Origin: Pectinophora gossypiella
Taxonomy: Eukaryota; Arthropoda; Insecta; Lepidoptera; Gelechiidae
Direction of reading: 5' to 3'
DNA: 64,000 nt
Assembly: GCF_024362695.1 (NCBI RefSeq)
Contig: NW_026063264.1
Location: forward strand, 186,001 to 250,000
The notes beneath the pieces were generated by a model. It was not told the origin of the DNA and did not search any database. It saw nothing but the letters and a program-made list of their open reading frames with translations. A program made the translations under genes and the position numbers. The stretch's first letter is position 1. The number at the start of each line of letters is the position of its first letter. This document shows positions 1 through 11,182 of the stretch, in pieces.

Positions 1-1430
1 ACAACTGATTTGTTGACAGCTGAAATTCACAAATTTAGGTCCGTTCGAAAACTTTGTGGGAACCCTATTCATGTCACTAGCTCGCCGCGGGCGGCAAAAT
101 ACTGCGGCACCGCGTTTTGTTATTTGCCGTTCGAATTTAGATTTTACGTGCCCTGTGTAAAGTCCAATATGAATCGTAATGTTTGCACCAAAAATTTATT
201 TCCCTTTATCGGATCAGCCTGTAGGTATGCCAGCTACATGGTAAATCGCACTAACGTACGACTGCATTCCGAAGTATGAATTTACAATTCCACTCGTAAC
301 ATGCCGTAATGGACATAACAACATTTTCCATGAAAACATTTTGCTTGTAAATTTTTAAAAGCGGTTGCTTAGAGTGCGGCGCATCTGCATACTGTTTGAA
401 TAACATCTTTATTTAGTAGTGATCACAACGTGCATACATTTCAATTTATAAGCCACGCTTCAGACGAGAGCGATCAATCAATTAGGGATTCGGTTCTATC
501 AATTAATTTAGTTATTCTGTCACTATAATATTCACTCGTCTATGTTTAGGCAGGTAGGTATCATTTATAATTATTTGGAAAGGAGAAAGAAGTAAGTATA
601 AAATTTCGATAAGGTAAATTAAATAGCTGGTTTATCAAACAATCGCGGAGGTCGTAAACGTGAGGAGTAGTCGGGGCTCGTAACAATGGGCTGGGCAAAC
701 TTGTTATGATGTTATTAAAATTTCACATAGACCATGCGATGTAAAGTGCACTAGTATAAGCGTGCCGGCTTCTGGATGCAATTTCCATAATAATGTTCTG
801 TAAACGCTGTGGGGCAAAGCCGACTTGCAGAATAAGCGGAGTACCACTCGCTTTTACGTCTTAACAGGCGATATGGACGGCTCGGCAGAAAATATGAATA
901 ATATGTTGAGTTTTTGCAAATAGAGGATATTATGTTGGGGAATCATTCGTTTCTTTTGCTCTTTCTACCGGGTCTAGCCATTATCATTTCAAGTTATCTT
1001 TCTTATTCCATACGTCGTCACGATCTATGGGGTTAATCGATGCATTCTTATGATGGGATTCTCGATTCAAGAATCTGTAACTATTATCTTCTTCCTACTT
1101 ACTTATTAGTATCGTTATCACAGAATTATCCGTTTAGACTGTACCTTTACTGTCTAATTTACAATGTTGACTTTAGAACAGTCTAAAGATAGAGGAGAAA
1201 TAACGTTCGATTTATCCTATTTGATCGGACGACAACTTAAGATGCTCCAAGATACGGGTTTGCTCAAGCCGTTTAGTTCCCGAGGTTTACTGTCATCGAC
1301 TATACAGGGTCTAGACTCCTAATGATAGACAAACGAGTTCTGAGAACTGATTACTACGAGTAGATCAGATATATAAGCTGCTTTCAGACAACGTTCGACC
1401 AATCGCAGCGACGCCCGTGACTTTTCGGGT
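1..1430. other. Unannotated stretch, nothing recognised
   Basis: I see no coding frame longer than about 90 codons, no repeat shared with the rest of the window, and no RNA-gene boxes. The 89-codon frame at 10-279 has no recognisable domain and is probably fortuitous. Confidence 0.5.
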
Positions 1431-1431
1431 A

Positions 1432-1688
1432 TTTTTTTATTGATGTGACTTGTTGTATGTACCTAGGTGTGCTTTTAGATGCATTAACTACTTGGCCGTA
1501 CAAATGGAGAATACTGGGGGCTCTCACCCGGTTTGAATATTTGAGACAACAGGCCTGAGGGAGCACAGTTGGGCGCGAACCTCGCATCAGAATCTCATCT
1601 GAGAGGATTACATTTGAAATAATTAATCGACTTCAGTGGGCCGATAGGGATAAGCGTTGAATGAAGAAACTTGTCAACCTCGCTGGCG
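1432..1688 (-). repeat. Poly(A)-tailed retroposon, family C, degraded copy
   Basis: Reverse complement of the family seen at 4575-4812, 18822-19067, 24548-24722, 40750-40966 and 44990-45150. The T-run at 1433-1439 is the former poly(A) tail. The head near 1650-1688 matches the family start (CCGGCGTGGTCGACG). Many substitutions indicate an old copy. Confidence 0.7.
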
Positions 1689-2034
1689 TGGTAAGACCTT
1701 TCGACGTCTTTAGGATCTTTATTGAGCCATTCAGAACGCAGCGTCCACTCCCCTCTTTATCCATTTATAAATTAATCATGTCGACACATCAATCATTAGG
1801 CGTCTGCATAGTTGTACCGTCGATAACTGCAGTCAACAATAAGCCGAACGTCAGACTTTGTCTTTCACTAACCTCTATTGAGTTTCAATACGTTCGTATT
1901 GCGATGAAATCGGTTTTAGCAGCAAACACCCTTGTACCCATTCTAGCTGAGAACAGATGCAGAAATTCCACGTACATAAAGCTATTCCAATCCAATGGCT
2001 AACAGGATTCGGCGGCAGTGTTAGCATGGTTGTT

Positions 2035-2145
2035 TTATTCAATAGGTTTGAGGCATTGACGTCTTATATAGACAAATAGACTACCAATCTCTGTAAAAAA
2101 GCGTCTGCGGTGCATCTTGTCACTAACGGACGGCGCGTCAAGATC
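2035..2145. repeat. Repeat family U, copy 1
   Basis: Resembles 8440-8570, sharing the stretch around 'caatctctgtaaaaaagcgtc' loosely and the following 'tttgtcact' region. Class unknown. Confidence 0.4.
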
Positions 2146-2249
2146 GAACTTAGTCGCAATGGACGTAATGACGACACTGGAAAAACGATATTGCTTTTTA
2201 TTTTAACTGGCATAAAATCTTAATTCATTATCTTTTCGGTTAATCGAAA

Positions 2250-2345
2250 AGACTGGATAGAGCTCGCACAGAACCGGGATACTTGGAAAGACATTGGTGG
2301 CCTTTGCTCAGCAGTGGGATCATACAAGCTAATAATAATAATAAA
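2250..2345 (+). pseudogene. RTE-like LINE: C-terminal end of ORF2
   Basis: A short reading matches the extreme C-terminus of RTE-type reverse transcriptases: a W-I-E-L-A-Q-N-R-D-T-W segment followed by a frame-broken copy of the usual A-Q-Q-W-D end, then an AATAAT tail. Compare 42486-42590 and 44140-44265. It is a 5'-truncated, inactive remnant. Confidence 0.55.
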
Positions 2346-2562
2346 ATCTTAAATATATGTGGAAATTTTTTGTTGGCATGTAGCTACTTAAAATTGTATA
2401 CATTTTGTGTTATTTTGCTGTAAATTTCCCTAAAATAAATAAATAAATAAATTAATGTGTAGGAACGATCTTATATTATGTATACATAATAATGATACGT
2501 ATTCATAACACGGTTCGAACGCCTTTTTAGAAAAAATCCTTAGCTACTGTTTGTCTATCTCT

Positions 2563-2888
2563 TCTTCTTATCGTGTAGGTTGTGAGGTGGAATACCAGCC
2601 TCATCAACCCTGGTGTCAGGCTTATTATTGAGCCGCCAAAGGCACGTCATGGCTCATGTAACGATTACTCACTTAGGTACATCAGTAAATAGTAACCGGG
2701 ACCAACGGCTTAACGTGCCTTCCGAAGCACGGATCGTCTTTCTTACGGACAATCAGGTGATCTGCCTGTAATGTCCTAACCAAACAAGGGATCACAAAGT
2801 GATTTTTGTGATATGTCCCCACCGGGATTCGAACCCGGGGCCTCCGGGTCGTGAGTTCAACACTTAACCACTGGACCACAGAGGCTGT
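2563..2888 (-). repeat. tRNA-derived SINE, family B, near full length
   Basis: On the minus strand the head (right end) carries an A-box-like TGGTCCAGTGGTT and a B-box GGTTCGAATCC, the internal RNA polymerase III promoter of a tRNA-derived SINE. The middle holds GCACGTTAAGCCGTTGGTCC (also in family A). The 3' end is a GAA-rich tail (read as cttcttctt on +). Not a functional tRNA gene. Confidence 0.8.
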
Positions 2889-3117
2889 TTGTCTATTTAA
2901 TTTTGTTTATAGTATATCAGTGGTTTGAGGTTAACTATTTGTTTGGTTGAATTCACTTCATCTGGTCTGAATGTGTTACATTACCAACGTGCCTCAGTTT
3001 CAACGGTCGTTGGTTCGGAAATAACGCTCCTTTGTTGCTTTGTTGAATTTTCTTTATGTTGATGATTGAGATGATCGACTCGAATAAATGTGAAGGAATA
3101 TGTTTATCTTTTCTTCA
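2889..3117. other. Unannotated spacer
   Basis: Nothing recognised. Confidence 0.4.
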
Positions 3118-3355
3118 ACATCATCTAAGCTCCCTAGCATTATCCCGTTTTTCACAAAGTCCGCTTATCTAACCTGAAGATTTGACATGTCCGGTTTTTT
3201 ACAGAAGCGACTGCCTGTCTGAACTTGCAACCCGCGAAGGGAAAACCAGCCACATACTTATAGCCAAACCAACTTTTAACCAGTAAAGTTGCTTCTGTAA
3301 AAAACCGGACCTGTCAAATGTTAAATTGTTGGGTTAGGTTAGCGGATCCTGTGGA
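3118..3355. repeat. Repeat family D, two copies in inverted orientation
   Basis: The part at 3118-3250 (+) and the part at 3287-3355 (-) share the family D core (CCGGTTTTTTACAGAAGC and flanks) in opposite directions, so the pair can fold into a hairpin. Single copies occur at 12777-12925, 13972-14115, 41429-41590, 50005-50135 and 63175-63310. The tail of the family is GATGATG-like, which suggests a LINE 3' end. Confidence 0.65.
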
Positions 3356-3399
3356 TACGATATTACGTTAAGGACCTGATGTGAAAAACCAAATGCAGC

Positions 3400-3545
3400 T
3401 GCAATTTATAGTATTCATTATTGCACTTAACAACTAGTTACATTACAAACTAAAATTGACTTTGATATCGGAGGTCCTATCTCTAAGAGAGATCTTTTCC
3501 AGCCAACTCAGAGGTAGTACAAAAATTGCTGCGGGAGAACATAGA
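3400..3545 (-). repeat. LINE 3' end, family H, degraded
   Basis: Contains the reversed family H features: 'attgcac' (from TGTGCAATAAAG) and a diverged CTGGAAGAGATC region. Better copies are at 5304-5770 and 10050-10282. Confidence 0.5.
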
Positions 3546-4250
3546 AGGTGCGATATATACAAAATATAATAATTACATCTAAATAAAGTACTTAATAATA
3601 ACTATATTTATAAAAAGAAACAGACATATAGAATATGTTATGTGTTTATAGCTGCCTTTGTAGCCTCGAAGCGTAACCTGATGTCTCCAGCGTAAGTTAG
3701 ACGTCATCACAAGAAAACATGTTTTTGCTTTTGCTTTCCTTCAGAAGAAAAAGTAATAAGAGTCCGAGTTATATAGAGACGCCAGTCTGTGAGCTGCGGG
3801 TTGGTAAATAAATAGAATTTTGTTTGTTTGTCCCATTGCTGGCTTGAACAAAGTTTCTTTGTGGTGCCCGAGCAGCGAGCCACAACTTAGGTGGAACTAG
3901 TATAAATTGTGAAGAGAAAATATTATTTATTTGTTGTAGAGTTGACGACTTCCGAGTACGCGGATTTATTTTTCATTTCATTACTATTTCCTGAAGCTTT
4001 GTCAGATGTTGTCGAGGCTTGAAAAATGTGGAGCCTTTAATTGCTTTGTTTGCGAGTCTAACTAGTTGTTTGCAGTGGTGCTTAACTGTTTTATGCGAAT
4101 AATACATAATATATTACTTACCTCGTTCTGTGACAAATGGAAAAAGTTTGAATACTTATTTTCTGCTGATTACCTAGAACGGGACGTTATATAGATATAA
4201 TGATTTGTAGAGGTTGACGACTTGTGTAGTAACATAACATAACGTAAACG
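3546..4250. other. Unannotated spacer
   Basis: No coding frame or repeat that I can support. Confidence 0.4.
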
Positions 4251-4580
4251 TAACGTATAAACAGCCTATATACGTCCCACTGCTGGGCACAGGCCTCCCC
4301 TCAATCAACCGGAGGGGGTATGGAGCATACTCCACCACGCTGCTCCAATGCGGGTTGGTGGAGGTGTGTCCGGCTAATAGCCGGGACCAACGGCTTAACG
4401 TGCCCTCCGAAGCACGGAATCATCTTACTTTTACGGACAATCAGGTGATTCAAGCCTGAAAAGTCCCTAACAAACAAGGGACAGTCTCACGTAGTGATTT
4501 CGACAATGTCCCCATCGGGAATCGAACCCGGACCTCCAGATGGTGAGCCTAACGCTGTAACCACTAGACCACGGCTGTCC
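4251..4580 (-). repeat. tRNA-derived SINE, family A, near full length
   Basis: The minus-strand head contains an A-box-like TGGTCTAGTGGTTA and B-box GGTTCGATTCCC. The body has GGCACGTTAAGCCGTTGGTC and GGAGTATGCTCCATACCCCC. The 3' end is GTATATAGGCTGTTTATA followed by an ACGTT/ATGTT-type tail. Confidence 0.8.
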
Positions 4581-4812
4581 GTCTGTTTCCCTCATTCAGC
4601 GCTTATCGCTATCGATCCACTAGGGTCGATTAATCCTTTCAATATTCTTCCTCTCAGACGACGCCCTGTGCCGAGGTTTGCGCACAACTGAGCAACCTCA
4701 GGCATGTTGTCTTAAACGTTGTACCGGGTGAGAACCTTCAGCGCTCCCCATTTGTCCGGCCAAGTAGTAAATGCCATATGCGGAAAATCTGTAAGTCACG
4801 TCAAAAAAAAGG
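4575..4812 (+). repeat. Poly(A)-tailed retroposon, family C
   Basis: Carries TTTCCCTCATTCAGCGCTTA, CCTCTCAGACGACGCCCTG, CAGCGCTCCCCATTTGTCCG and AAGTCACGTC followed by A8. It abuts the head of the SINE at 4251-4580. Confidence 0.75.
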
Positions 4813-5262
4813 TAGGTCGGTACTTACGTATCGATAGGTAAGTGTTCATCGATACATTTTAAACACAATCTTCGTCTAAGATGCAATAAATATCAAACTT
4901 AAACAGACTTCCATTATAAAATTATTATCGCCCAACTGTCAATAAACGTACGATTCCTATCTAACTTTGCGGAAACTAGTAGGTAAAAGTCTAACAAGCG
5001 TCGGGAAGGCGATAACACTCCGTTTACAGTTCAATACAGTATCTCTCGAGAGAATAAAAGACAGGTCGAGAAGCCAATATAAGTACATCCAATAAAATAT
5101 TAAAACTAATAACTTGGCTGACCGCCTTGGAAACTTTGCCAAGTAAACCTAGGTTTGCACTAGAAGAACTATAAGACCTAACCAGTAACCAGCCTCAATA
5201 CCTAAAGTATCTATAATACTTGCCTAAAAACCAATATTTAAAGTTTACTAAAAGCAACCCCC

Positions 5263-5838
5263 CCGTGTTGGTTCCGGCTATTACCCGTACAAAACACCTC
5301 CTCCATAACATAACATAACATAACAAATACTTTATTGCACAAATAGGAAAAAACAAAATACAAAACAAAAGAGAAATAGAATTAGTACAATAGGCGGCCT
5401 TATTGCTAAGTAGCAATCTCTTCCAGGCAACCTTTAAGTATAGGAGATATTGAATATTATGTAATATAGCGGGATAGTGCAGCATGGGAATACTTGTACA
5501 TATAAAAATAAATACACTTTCGACTACATAAACTACATAATAATAATACACATAATTATAATTGTTATAATAAATAAATATCACTACTTAAACTACTACA
5601 TATACTATGGAAGAAAAGGAATAGATAGATTATGAAGATAAAGAGGAAATAGAAGTAAGGAAATGCGCCTTGACTTGCCCTTTAAAGGACTCCAATGACG
5701 AAGCTCTCCTAATGCTTTCAGGCAGAGAATTCCACAAACGGACAGCTCCAATACACAATTAAGCTTTTTGGTGGAGTGTATGCTACATACTCTGGTTGAT
5801 TGGCAAGAGGCCTTTGTCCAGTAGTGGAACGTATAAAG
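5263..5838 (+). repeat. SINE family A interrupted by a LINE
   Basis: 5263-5303 holds the SINE segment GTTGGTTCCGGCTATTACCC to ACACCTCC, and 5771-5838 resumes with the SINE 3' part (GTGGAGTGTATGCTACATAC onward). The 5304-5770 interval between them is a minus-strand LINE tail, so the LINE inserted into an older SINE and part of the SINE was lost. Confidence 0.65.
5304..5770 (-). mobile_element. 5'-truncated LINE, family H, with C-terminal ORF2 codons
   Basis: Read on the minus strand, codons from about 5755 to the TAA at 5632-5630 give R-L-W-N-S-L-P-E-S-I-R-R-A-S-S, the typical last segment of CR1/Jockey-type LINE reverse transcriptases. The 3' UTR follows with CTGGAAGAGATTGCTACTTA, a TGTGCAATAAAG polyadenylation-like signal and a TATGTTATGTTATG tail. 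Without most of ORF2 it cannot move by itself. Confidence 0.75.
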
Positions 5839-6388
5839 AGTGTTAGTGACATCGTAACAAATACTAAAAGGGATGCTTCAGACCATGATTCTGTGTTAAT
5901 GGTGCTAATTCCTGTAAATACCATCTAATTTTATTTTAAGTTATATCTGTCATTTTCTTATCCGCCGAAAAGGAAAAGGACGGGTAATCGACAAGCATAA
6001 AAATTATGGAACACACGTCAATTTTAAGCACAAATCTAAACCAACCGTCTAAAAATTTTACATCAGTCAATAACCCGACACAGTTAAGTAGACAGCACGT
6101 CAAACGGATTGCATACCAGCGACGTACCTTTTGATTCGCCCGGGTTATTCATTCATTTACTCATTCTTACTAAAATTAAGAGCTGTGAATCATCTGTCCC
6201 TTTCCTTTTCGACGGATATGAAAATAAAATTAGGCGGTGTCTGCAGGAATCGGGGCCAATATCAAGTGAAATTTTCCGTGGAAAATAATTCATGTTTTTT
6301 TTTAGTTTTTTTCACTCCACTCGATATTAACTTAGAATAATGATCTGAATCATCCCTCTCAGTATTCGTTACGATGTCACTAATACCC
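5839..6388. mobile_element. MITE family I, interrupted by MITE M2
   Basis: Outer halves: 5839-5900 (GTGTTAGTGACATCGTAAC onward) and 6258-6388 (ending GTTACGATGTCACTAA). They are inverted copies of one another, as in the intact copy at 29051-29286. The middle (5901-6257) is a second MITE. Confidence 0.7.
5901..6257. mobile_element. MITE M2 (Harbinger-like), copy 1
   Basis: 357 bp with long imperfect terminal inverted repeats starting GGTGCTAATTCC on the left and, read inward, GGCCCCGATTCC on the right. Flanked by the 3-bp duplication AAT (5898-5900 and 6258-6260). The 3-bp target site and GG termini fit the PIF/Harbinger superfamily. No transposase is encoded. Confidence 0.65.
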
Positions 6389-6424
6389 ATACCTACTTAT
6401 ATGGCTACCTGTACGTACTTGTAC

Positions 6425-6565
6425 GGAAAATTATAGAAATTTGTGTTTTTTTAATTATTTACAGTTCCATACTTTTGCGACGAAAAATTCCGTTTGATAT
6501 TAACTTAGAATCATGATCTGAATCATCCCTCAAAGTTTTCGTTACGATGTCACTGACACCCTATA
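6425..6565. repeat. MITE family I, half copy
   Basis: Ends TCGTTACGATGTCACTGACA and contains the family's AAAAATTCC plus GATATTAACTTAGAATC; the other arm is missing. Confidence 0.55.
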
Positions 6566-7980
6566 CGAGTATTGGCTATTAAATGTTTCTATAATGAACC
6601 TATCTAGAAGCGGTTTACTAACTATCCTATTTGGGGTTGAAATCCTATTCCCTTTAAATAATTTAATCTGAGTTGCATTTTTAATATTACTTTAACGTCG
6701 CTGCTCTATTCAAGCATTTAGGTCCATTTATTTAAAGTATTTTTGCATAATGACACAAAGTCTAAAGTCGAATGAAATCTATTATTTATCAACGCATAAA
6801 TTATAGCCTTTAAACGGAAAACGCTGTACGTACATTTAGCTCATTTAAAAAAGAATCTCGCTACATTTCACTAGATTCGCTACTCAAAATGTTCCGTTAC
6901 CTTAACTCACGTTCATACATGTGAAAAATAAACTGTTATTTCCTGGAGTGAATAAATGGCCTTACTGGAAGTGCAATCGAAGAATTTAACTTAGTGCAGA
7001 AATGTCGCCGAACACTAAAATAACTTTTATGCAGGTGTTCTTGCAAGAATGCTCCAAGGAAACGGTTTATTTCAGTGCTCCGTTTCGCTTTTATATAAGC
7101 AGTATGTAACATAATTATATAATAAAAGCTATGTTTTGTAACTTTGTGGAAATACTTCAGTTTAAAAAGCTTTAATCTCATAAAAAAAACTATACATAGT
7201 CACTTACCATCAGAACTAAATATTTTAACACTAAATAAATTTCAGGACTGACCATTAAACTTGGCACCCATTTAGATTTCACTTCTTTTGTCGTTGAAGT
7301 CAACAACCAAGGCATTTATCATAATATTGAACTTGGCTCTCATTTCACATTTATGTTTTTGATTGGATCAGAATTTCATAATTTATCTTGAAATTACACG
7401 GCCTAATTCTATGCAGATACTGTTTGCAACTTGGCCTTGGTACAACGAATCAATATTTCTATCAATATTAGGCACATTTTCGCTTGAAAACTAACTAATA
7501 ACTAAGGTCCAAGTTCTGTTCCCAGTTGGATAAATATTAGTCTGAAAGGAAGATGTTTGTTTTACGTCTTCTGTTTGTGTTGGTTCTTGTGTGCCTTGGA
7601 GAACACGGTAGGATAATTTTAGTTGGTTCAGTGGAATATTGTTTGGCATATTTAAAAACGTTTGATCTTGAATAAAACATTATTTTGTAGGTAAAGAAAG
7701 TGCTTAACACTAGCCAATACATCGCGCGATGCATCGGGGGTAGTTATGAAATGTATGGCGTTGTGGCCCTGCCCACCGGATGAGCTTCTTGTTAACACTG
7801 CCGATCTCGACGTATCAGACCTGCTAAATTGGAATCATTATTATTCTTTTACTAAACAAATTTTAACATCATCAGAGACCTATTACGTCTGTGTCAGACG
7901 ATTTATGACGTCATTGTCGCTAAGTGAAGCACTTTCTGTCAAGGCTACAGAGCTAGAAACAAATTATACATAATACATAC
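6566..7980. other. Unannotated 1.4-kb stretch
   Basis: Only short frames (up to 81 codons) without recognisable motifs and no repeat shared with the window. Confidence 0.4.
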
Positions 7981-8290
7981 GAGCTTAGCAAACAAAGGAC
8001 AGTCTCACAAAGTAATTTCAACAATGTCCCCATCGAACCCGGACCTCCAGACGGACTAGTCCTCCAGAGGACTTTTCAGGCTTGAATCACCTGATTGTTC
8101 GAAAAAGTAAGATGATTCCGTGCTTCGGAGGGCACGTTAAGCCGTTGGTCCCGGCTATTAGCCGTAAAAATACCTCCACCAACCCGCAGTGGAGCAGCGT
8201 GGTGGAGTATGCTCCATACCCCCTCCGGTTGATTGAGGGGAGGCCTTTGCCCAGCAGTGGGGCGTATATAGGCAGTTCATGTACATACGA
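7981..8290 (+). repeat. SINE family A, internally rearranged
   Basis: 7995-8058 contains the B-box-side sequence in minus orientation (GTCCCCATCGAACCCGGACC), while 8068-8275 contains the body and 3' end in plus orientation (AGGACTTTTCAGGCTTGAAT to GCGTATATAGGC). Two inverted pieces are joined. Confidence 0.6.
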
Positions 8291-8439
8291 GCTAATAAAT
8301 AATGATCAAAGCATGCAAGACAAATAATTAAATTGTAAGTATAACATAATACAATGCATTGCCTATGGCTCATAGGCGGTTATCACAAGACGGTGAGGTG
8401 GAGGTCGTGTGTCAAGAATCGACGGGTTAAAAACTAGCA

Positions 8440-8570
8440 CACCTCAGATACTTCATATAAAACGATAGAACTCGCAAAAGAAATAGACAATCAATCTCTA
8501 CAGAGATACAAAAAAGTGTCCGCGGCGTATTTTGTCACAAGCGACGGCGTGTAAAGACTCTATACTAACG
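8440..8570. repeat. Repeat family U, copy 2
   Basis: Related to 2035-2145 (TTTTGTCACAAGCGACGGCG here against a CTTGTCACTAACGGACGGCG version there). Confidence 0.4.
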
Positions 8571-8713
8571 ATGAACTTATTGCCCTTAAACAGCCGTTAA
8601 CATCTTAATTTGAGGGAACGAACTTATACTAACTACATAACTTAATGTAAAACGGCCGATTTTGAGTAAAAACTCCCTAGCGAGTTTAAGTACGTTCATA
8701 GGATGTCGGAGTA

Positions 8714-8890
8714 CAAAACACCTCATTTTACATAGACTGAACATTGACGTTATCGTACACGCGCATCCAAGTGTGTGACGTCTGACACCCTTGCGATTGA
8801 AGAATAAAGTAAGACCGAGGTTGGGTTGGGGGGTGAGGTAAACGTAGCTCAGCCGTTGGTGGGGAGTGGAGAATTGCCGTTCTATACTTA
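8714..8890 (+). repeat. Repeat family Z, copy 1
   Basis: Matches the reverse complement of 62638-62802 over about 165 bp: ACATTGACGTTAT, GTGTGACGTCTGA, AAAGTAAGACCGAGG and GGTGAGGTAAACGTAGCTCA. Class unknown. Confidence 0.55.
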
Positions 8891-9201
8891 GTAGTATGCC
8901 TTATTATATGACGCCTTATTTTCTTTGAATATTTTAATAGTAGTAAATAATATTATCAGTACAATGAAAATAGAGTACTAAAATATAACCTAGAGAGGTA
9001 ACCACTAATGAATTAATTTCGCAGATGTGTTTAAGTTTGAAAACTTAAACTGAAAATTTCACGTTTCGAAAACTTAATTACGTTTTGATGTAGGTACGCA
9101 AAACTCTTACAGAAGTTCTCATGTTGAGGCCTAAGTAAATAGGTACCCATTCAACATTTAATTTTCTGATGTACCTAAGTAATTTCGTAAGTAAAAGTAT
9201 A
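8891..9201. other. Unannotated spacer
   Basis: AT-rich DNA with nothing recognised. Confidence 0.4.
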
Positions 9202-9799
9202 TACAGAGTGGCCCAGAAGTTCAGGTTCAAAATGAAAAATTAGAAAGAGGGGCTCATCAGCTACCAGAAACACCCCCATGTATGTTCAGCAAATATTTAC
9301 GGTTTAGGAGATATGACCCATTTTGTACCTTTTTCTAGATTTTCTACCTTACTTCAGAAATAATCATTTTGTCGCTATCCCTTTCTTAATAATTATTTCA
9401 TTTTGCTTCACAACTATGCCTAAGTCTGTGAATCACTCAATCAAAGATAAATCAAAGATAAAAAAAAAGTTATCGGAAGTCAAAGTGAGAATTCGACCAA
9501 AATTGTTACAGTTGTTAAAACTTCGCCGAAGAATAATAAACACATGAGATTGTCATGGACCCTGAAAGTATTTCTAAAAACTGCTCCATTTAATAATAGG
9601 CTTTTAGAAAACATTAATAAAAAGTGGGTACTTTTTATTAATGTTTCTAAAAGCCCGTATTAAGGATAATACGGGCAAAAAACTAATCATAATCGCTAAC
9701 AGCGTAGACATAGCAACAATCCGAAGACAAAACTTGCAGTCACTTTTGGTATTCGTATTTTAATGATTACATAGATTTCAAGGAAAAAGTTATCCCCAA

Positions 9800-9848
9800 A
9801 CACTGTTGGTGATTCATACTATTGGATACTATGAATCACCAACAGTGT
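9800..9848. repeat. Short perfect hairpin inside the fold-back element
   Basis: 18-bp arms at 9800-9817 and 9831-9848 (CACTGTTGGTGATTCAT and its reverse complement) around a 13-base loop. Confidence 0.8.
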
Positions 9849-10049
9849 CTGTCTTGCAATCTTTGAGGGCTAATTATTTAGTTTTTTGCCCTTATTAAGG
9901 GTACTTTTTTGGATGTTTCTAAAAGCCTATTAAATGGAGCAGTTTTTAGAAATACTTTCAGGGACACTGAGTAGTTTCTGTGTGTGTTTTTGTATGTATG
10001 AGTGTGTGTGTGTGTTGTGTTTGGGGATAACTTTTCCTTGTAATCTATG

Positions 10050-10282
10050 TAAGTACATAACAACATAACATAACATAACAAATACTTTATTGCACAAACA
10101 GGAAAAAACAAAATAAAAATCAAAAGAGAAATAGAATTAGTACAATAGGCGGCCTTCTTGCTAAGTAGAAATCTCTTCCAGGCAACCTTTAAGTATAGGA
10201 GATATTGAATATTAAGTAATATAGCGGGATAGTGCAGCATGGGAATACTTGTGCATATAAAAATAAATACACTTACCTTCAT
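10050..10282 (-). mobile_element. 5'-truncated LINE, family H
   Basis: Nearly the same as the 3' UTR of 5304-5770, with a (CATAACATAA)-type tail on its left. It splits the right arm of the fold-back element, whose sequence resumes at 'attaaaatacgaatacc' near 10283. Confidence 0.7.
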
Positions 10283-11087
10283 TAAAATACGAATACCAAA
10301 AGTGACTGCAAGTTTTGTCTTCGGATTGTTGCTATGTCTACCCTGTTAGCGATTATAAGCGTGATTTTTATTTACTTTTAATTGAAAATGTGTCTTTGAG
10401 CACCTTTAACAACGTTAGAAAGTAGCAGCTACATTGTATGAGAATGTCAAATTTTCCTTCAAATCTGTCTGTCGTGCAATATTTGAGGGCTAATTACTTA
10501 TTTTTTTGTCCGTATTAAGGGAACTTTTTATTAATATTTCTAAAAGCCTATTAAATGGAACAGTTTTTAGAAATACTTTCAGGGTCCATGACAATCTCAT
10601 GTGTTTATTATTCTTCGGCGAAGTTTTAACAACTGTAACAATTTTGGTCGAATTCTCACTTTGACTTCCGATAACTTTTTTTTTATCTTTGATTTCACTT
10701 TGATTTATCTTTGATTGAGCGGTACACAGACTTAGGCATAGTTGTGAAGTAAAATAAAATAATTATTAAGAAAGGGATAGCGACAAAATGATTCTTTCTG
10801 AAGTAAGGTAGAAAATCTAGATAAAGGTACAAAATGGGTCATATCTCCTAAACCGTAAATAATTGCTGAACATATATGGGGGTGTTTCTGGTAGCTAATG
10901 AGCCCCTCTTTCTAATTTTTCATTTTGAACCTGAACTTCTGGGCCACCCTGTATAATTAGAAATACAATTAATAGTCATTTACAAAAAGTAGTGTTGCTT
11001 TGAGATTACATAGTTAATAACATAATACTTATGGCATAAATAGAGAGAGTTTAGAATAAATTATAATGTATCATCCACTGAAATCGA

Positions 11088-11182
11088 CTTTATGACGGAA
11101 AATACCACTTGATATCAACTGATCATGGTCTGAATCAACCCTCAAAGATTTCGTTACGATGTCATTAACACCCTGTATATTA
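11088..11182. repeat. MITE family I, half copy
   Basis: Contains GACGGAAAATACCACTTGAT and TTCGTTACGATGTCATTAAC ending in ACACCCTGTATA. Confidence 0.55.

Larger units (their letters stand above)
9202..10953. mobile_element. 1.75-kb fold-back (long inverted repeat) element
   Basis: The ends TACAGAGTGGCCCAGAAG and CTTCTGGGCCACCCTGTA are inverted copies, flanked by TA. The inverted similarity runs inward for about 400 bp (9202-9600 against 10560-10953) and reappears in blocks further in (for example 9700-9800 against 10020-10350). The right half also holds a direct duplication (9866-9975 and 10479-10590). No transposase frame is present, so it is a non-autonomous element; a TA target suggests mobilisation by a Tc1/mariner-like enzyme, which is inference. 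Confidence 0.65.

Noticed and set aside
5195..5584. 129-codon minus-strand frame with hydrophobic Tyr/Ile/Leu runs
   Set aside because: Reads the 3' UTR and tail of LINE H, not its coding frame.
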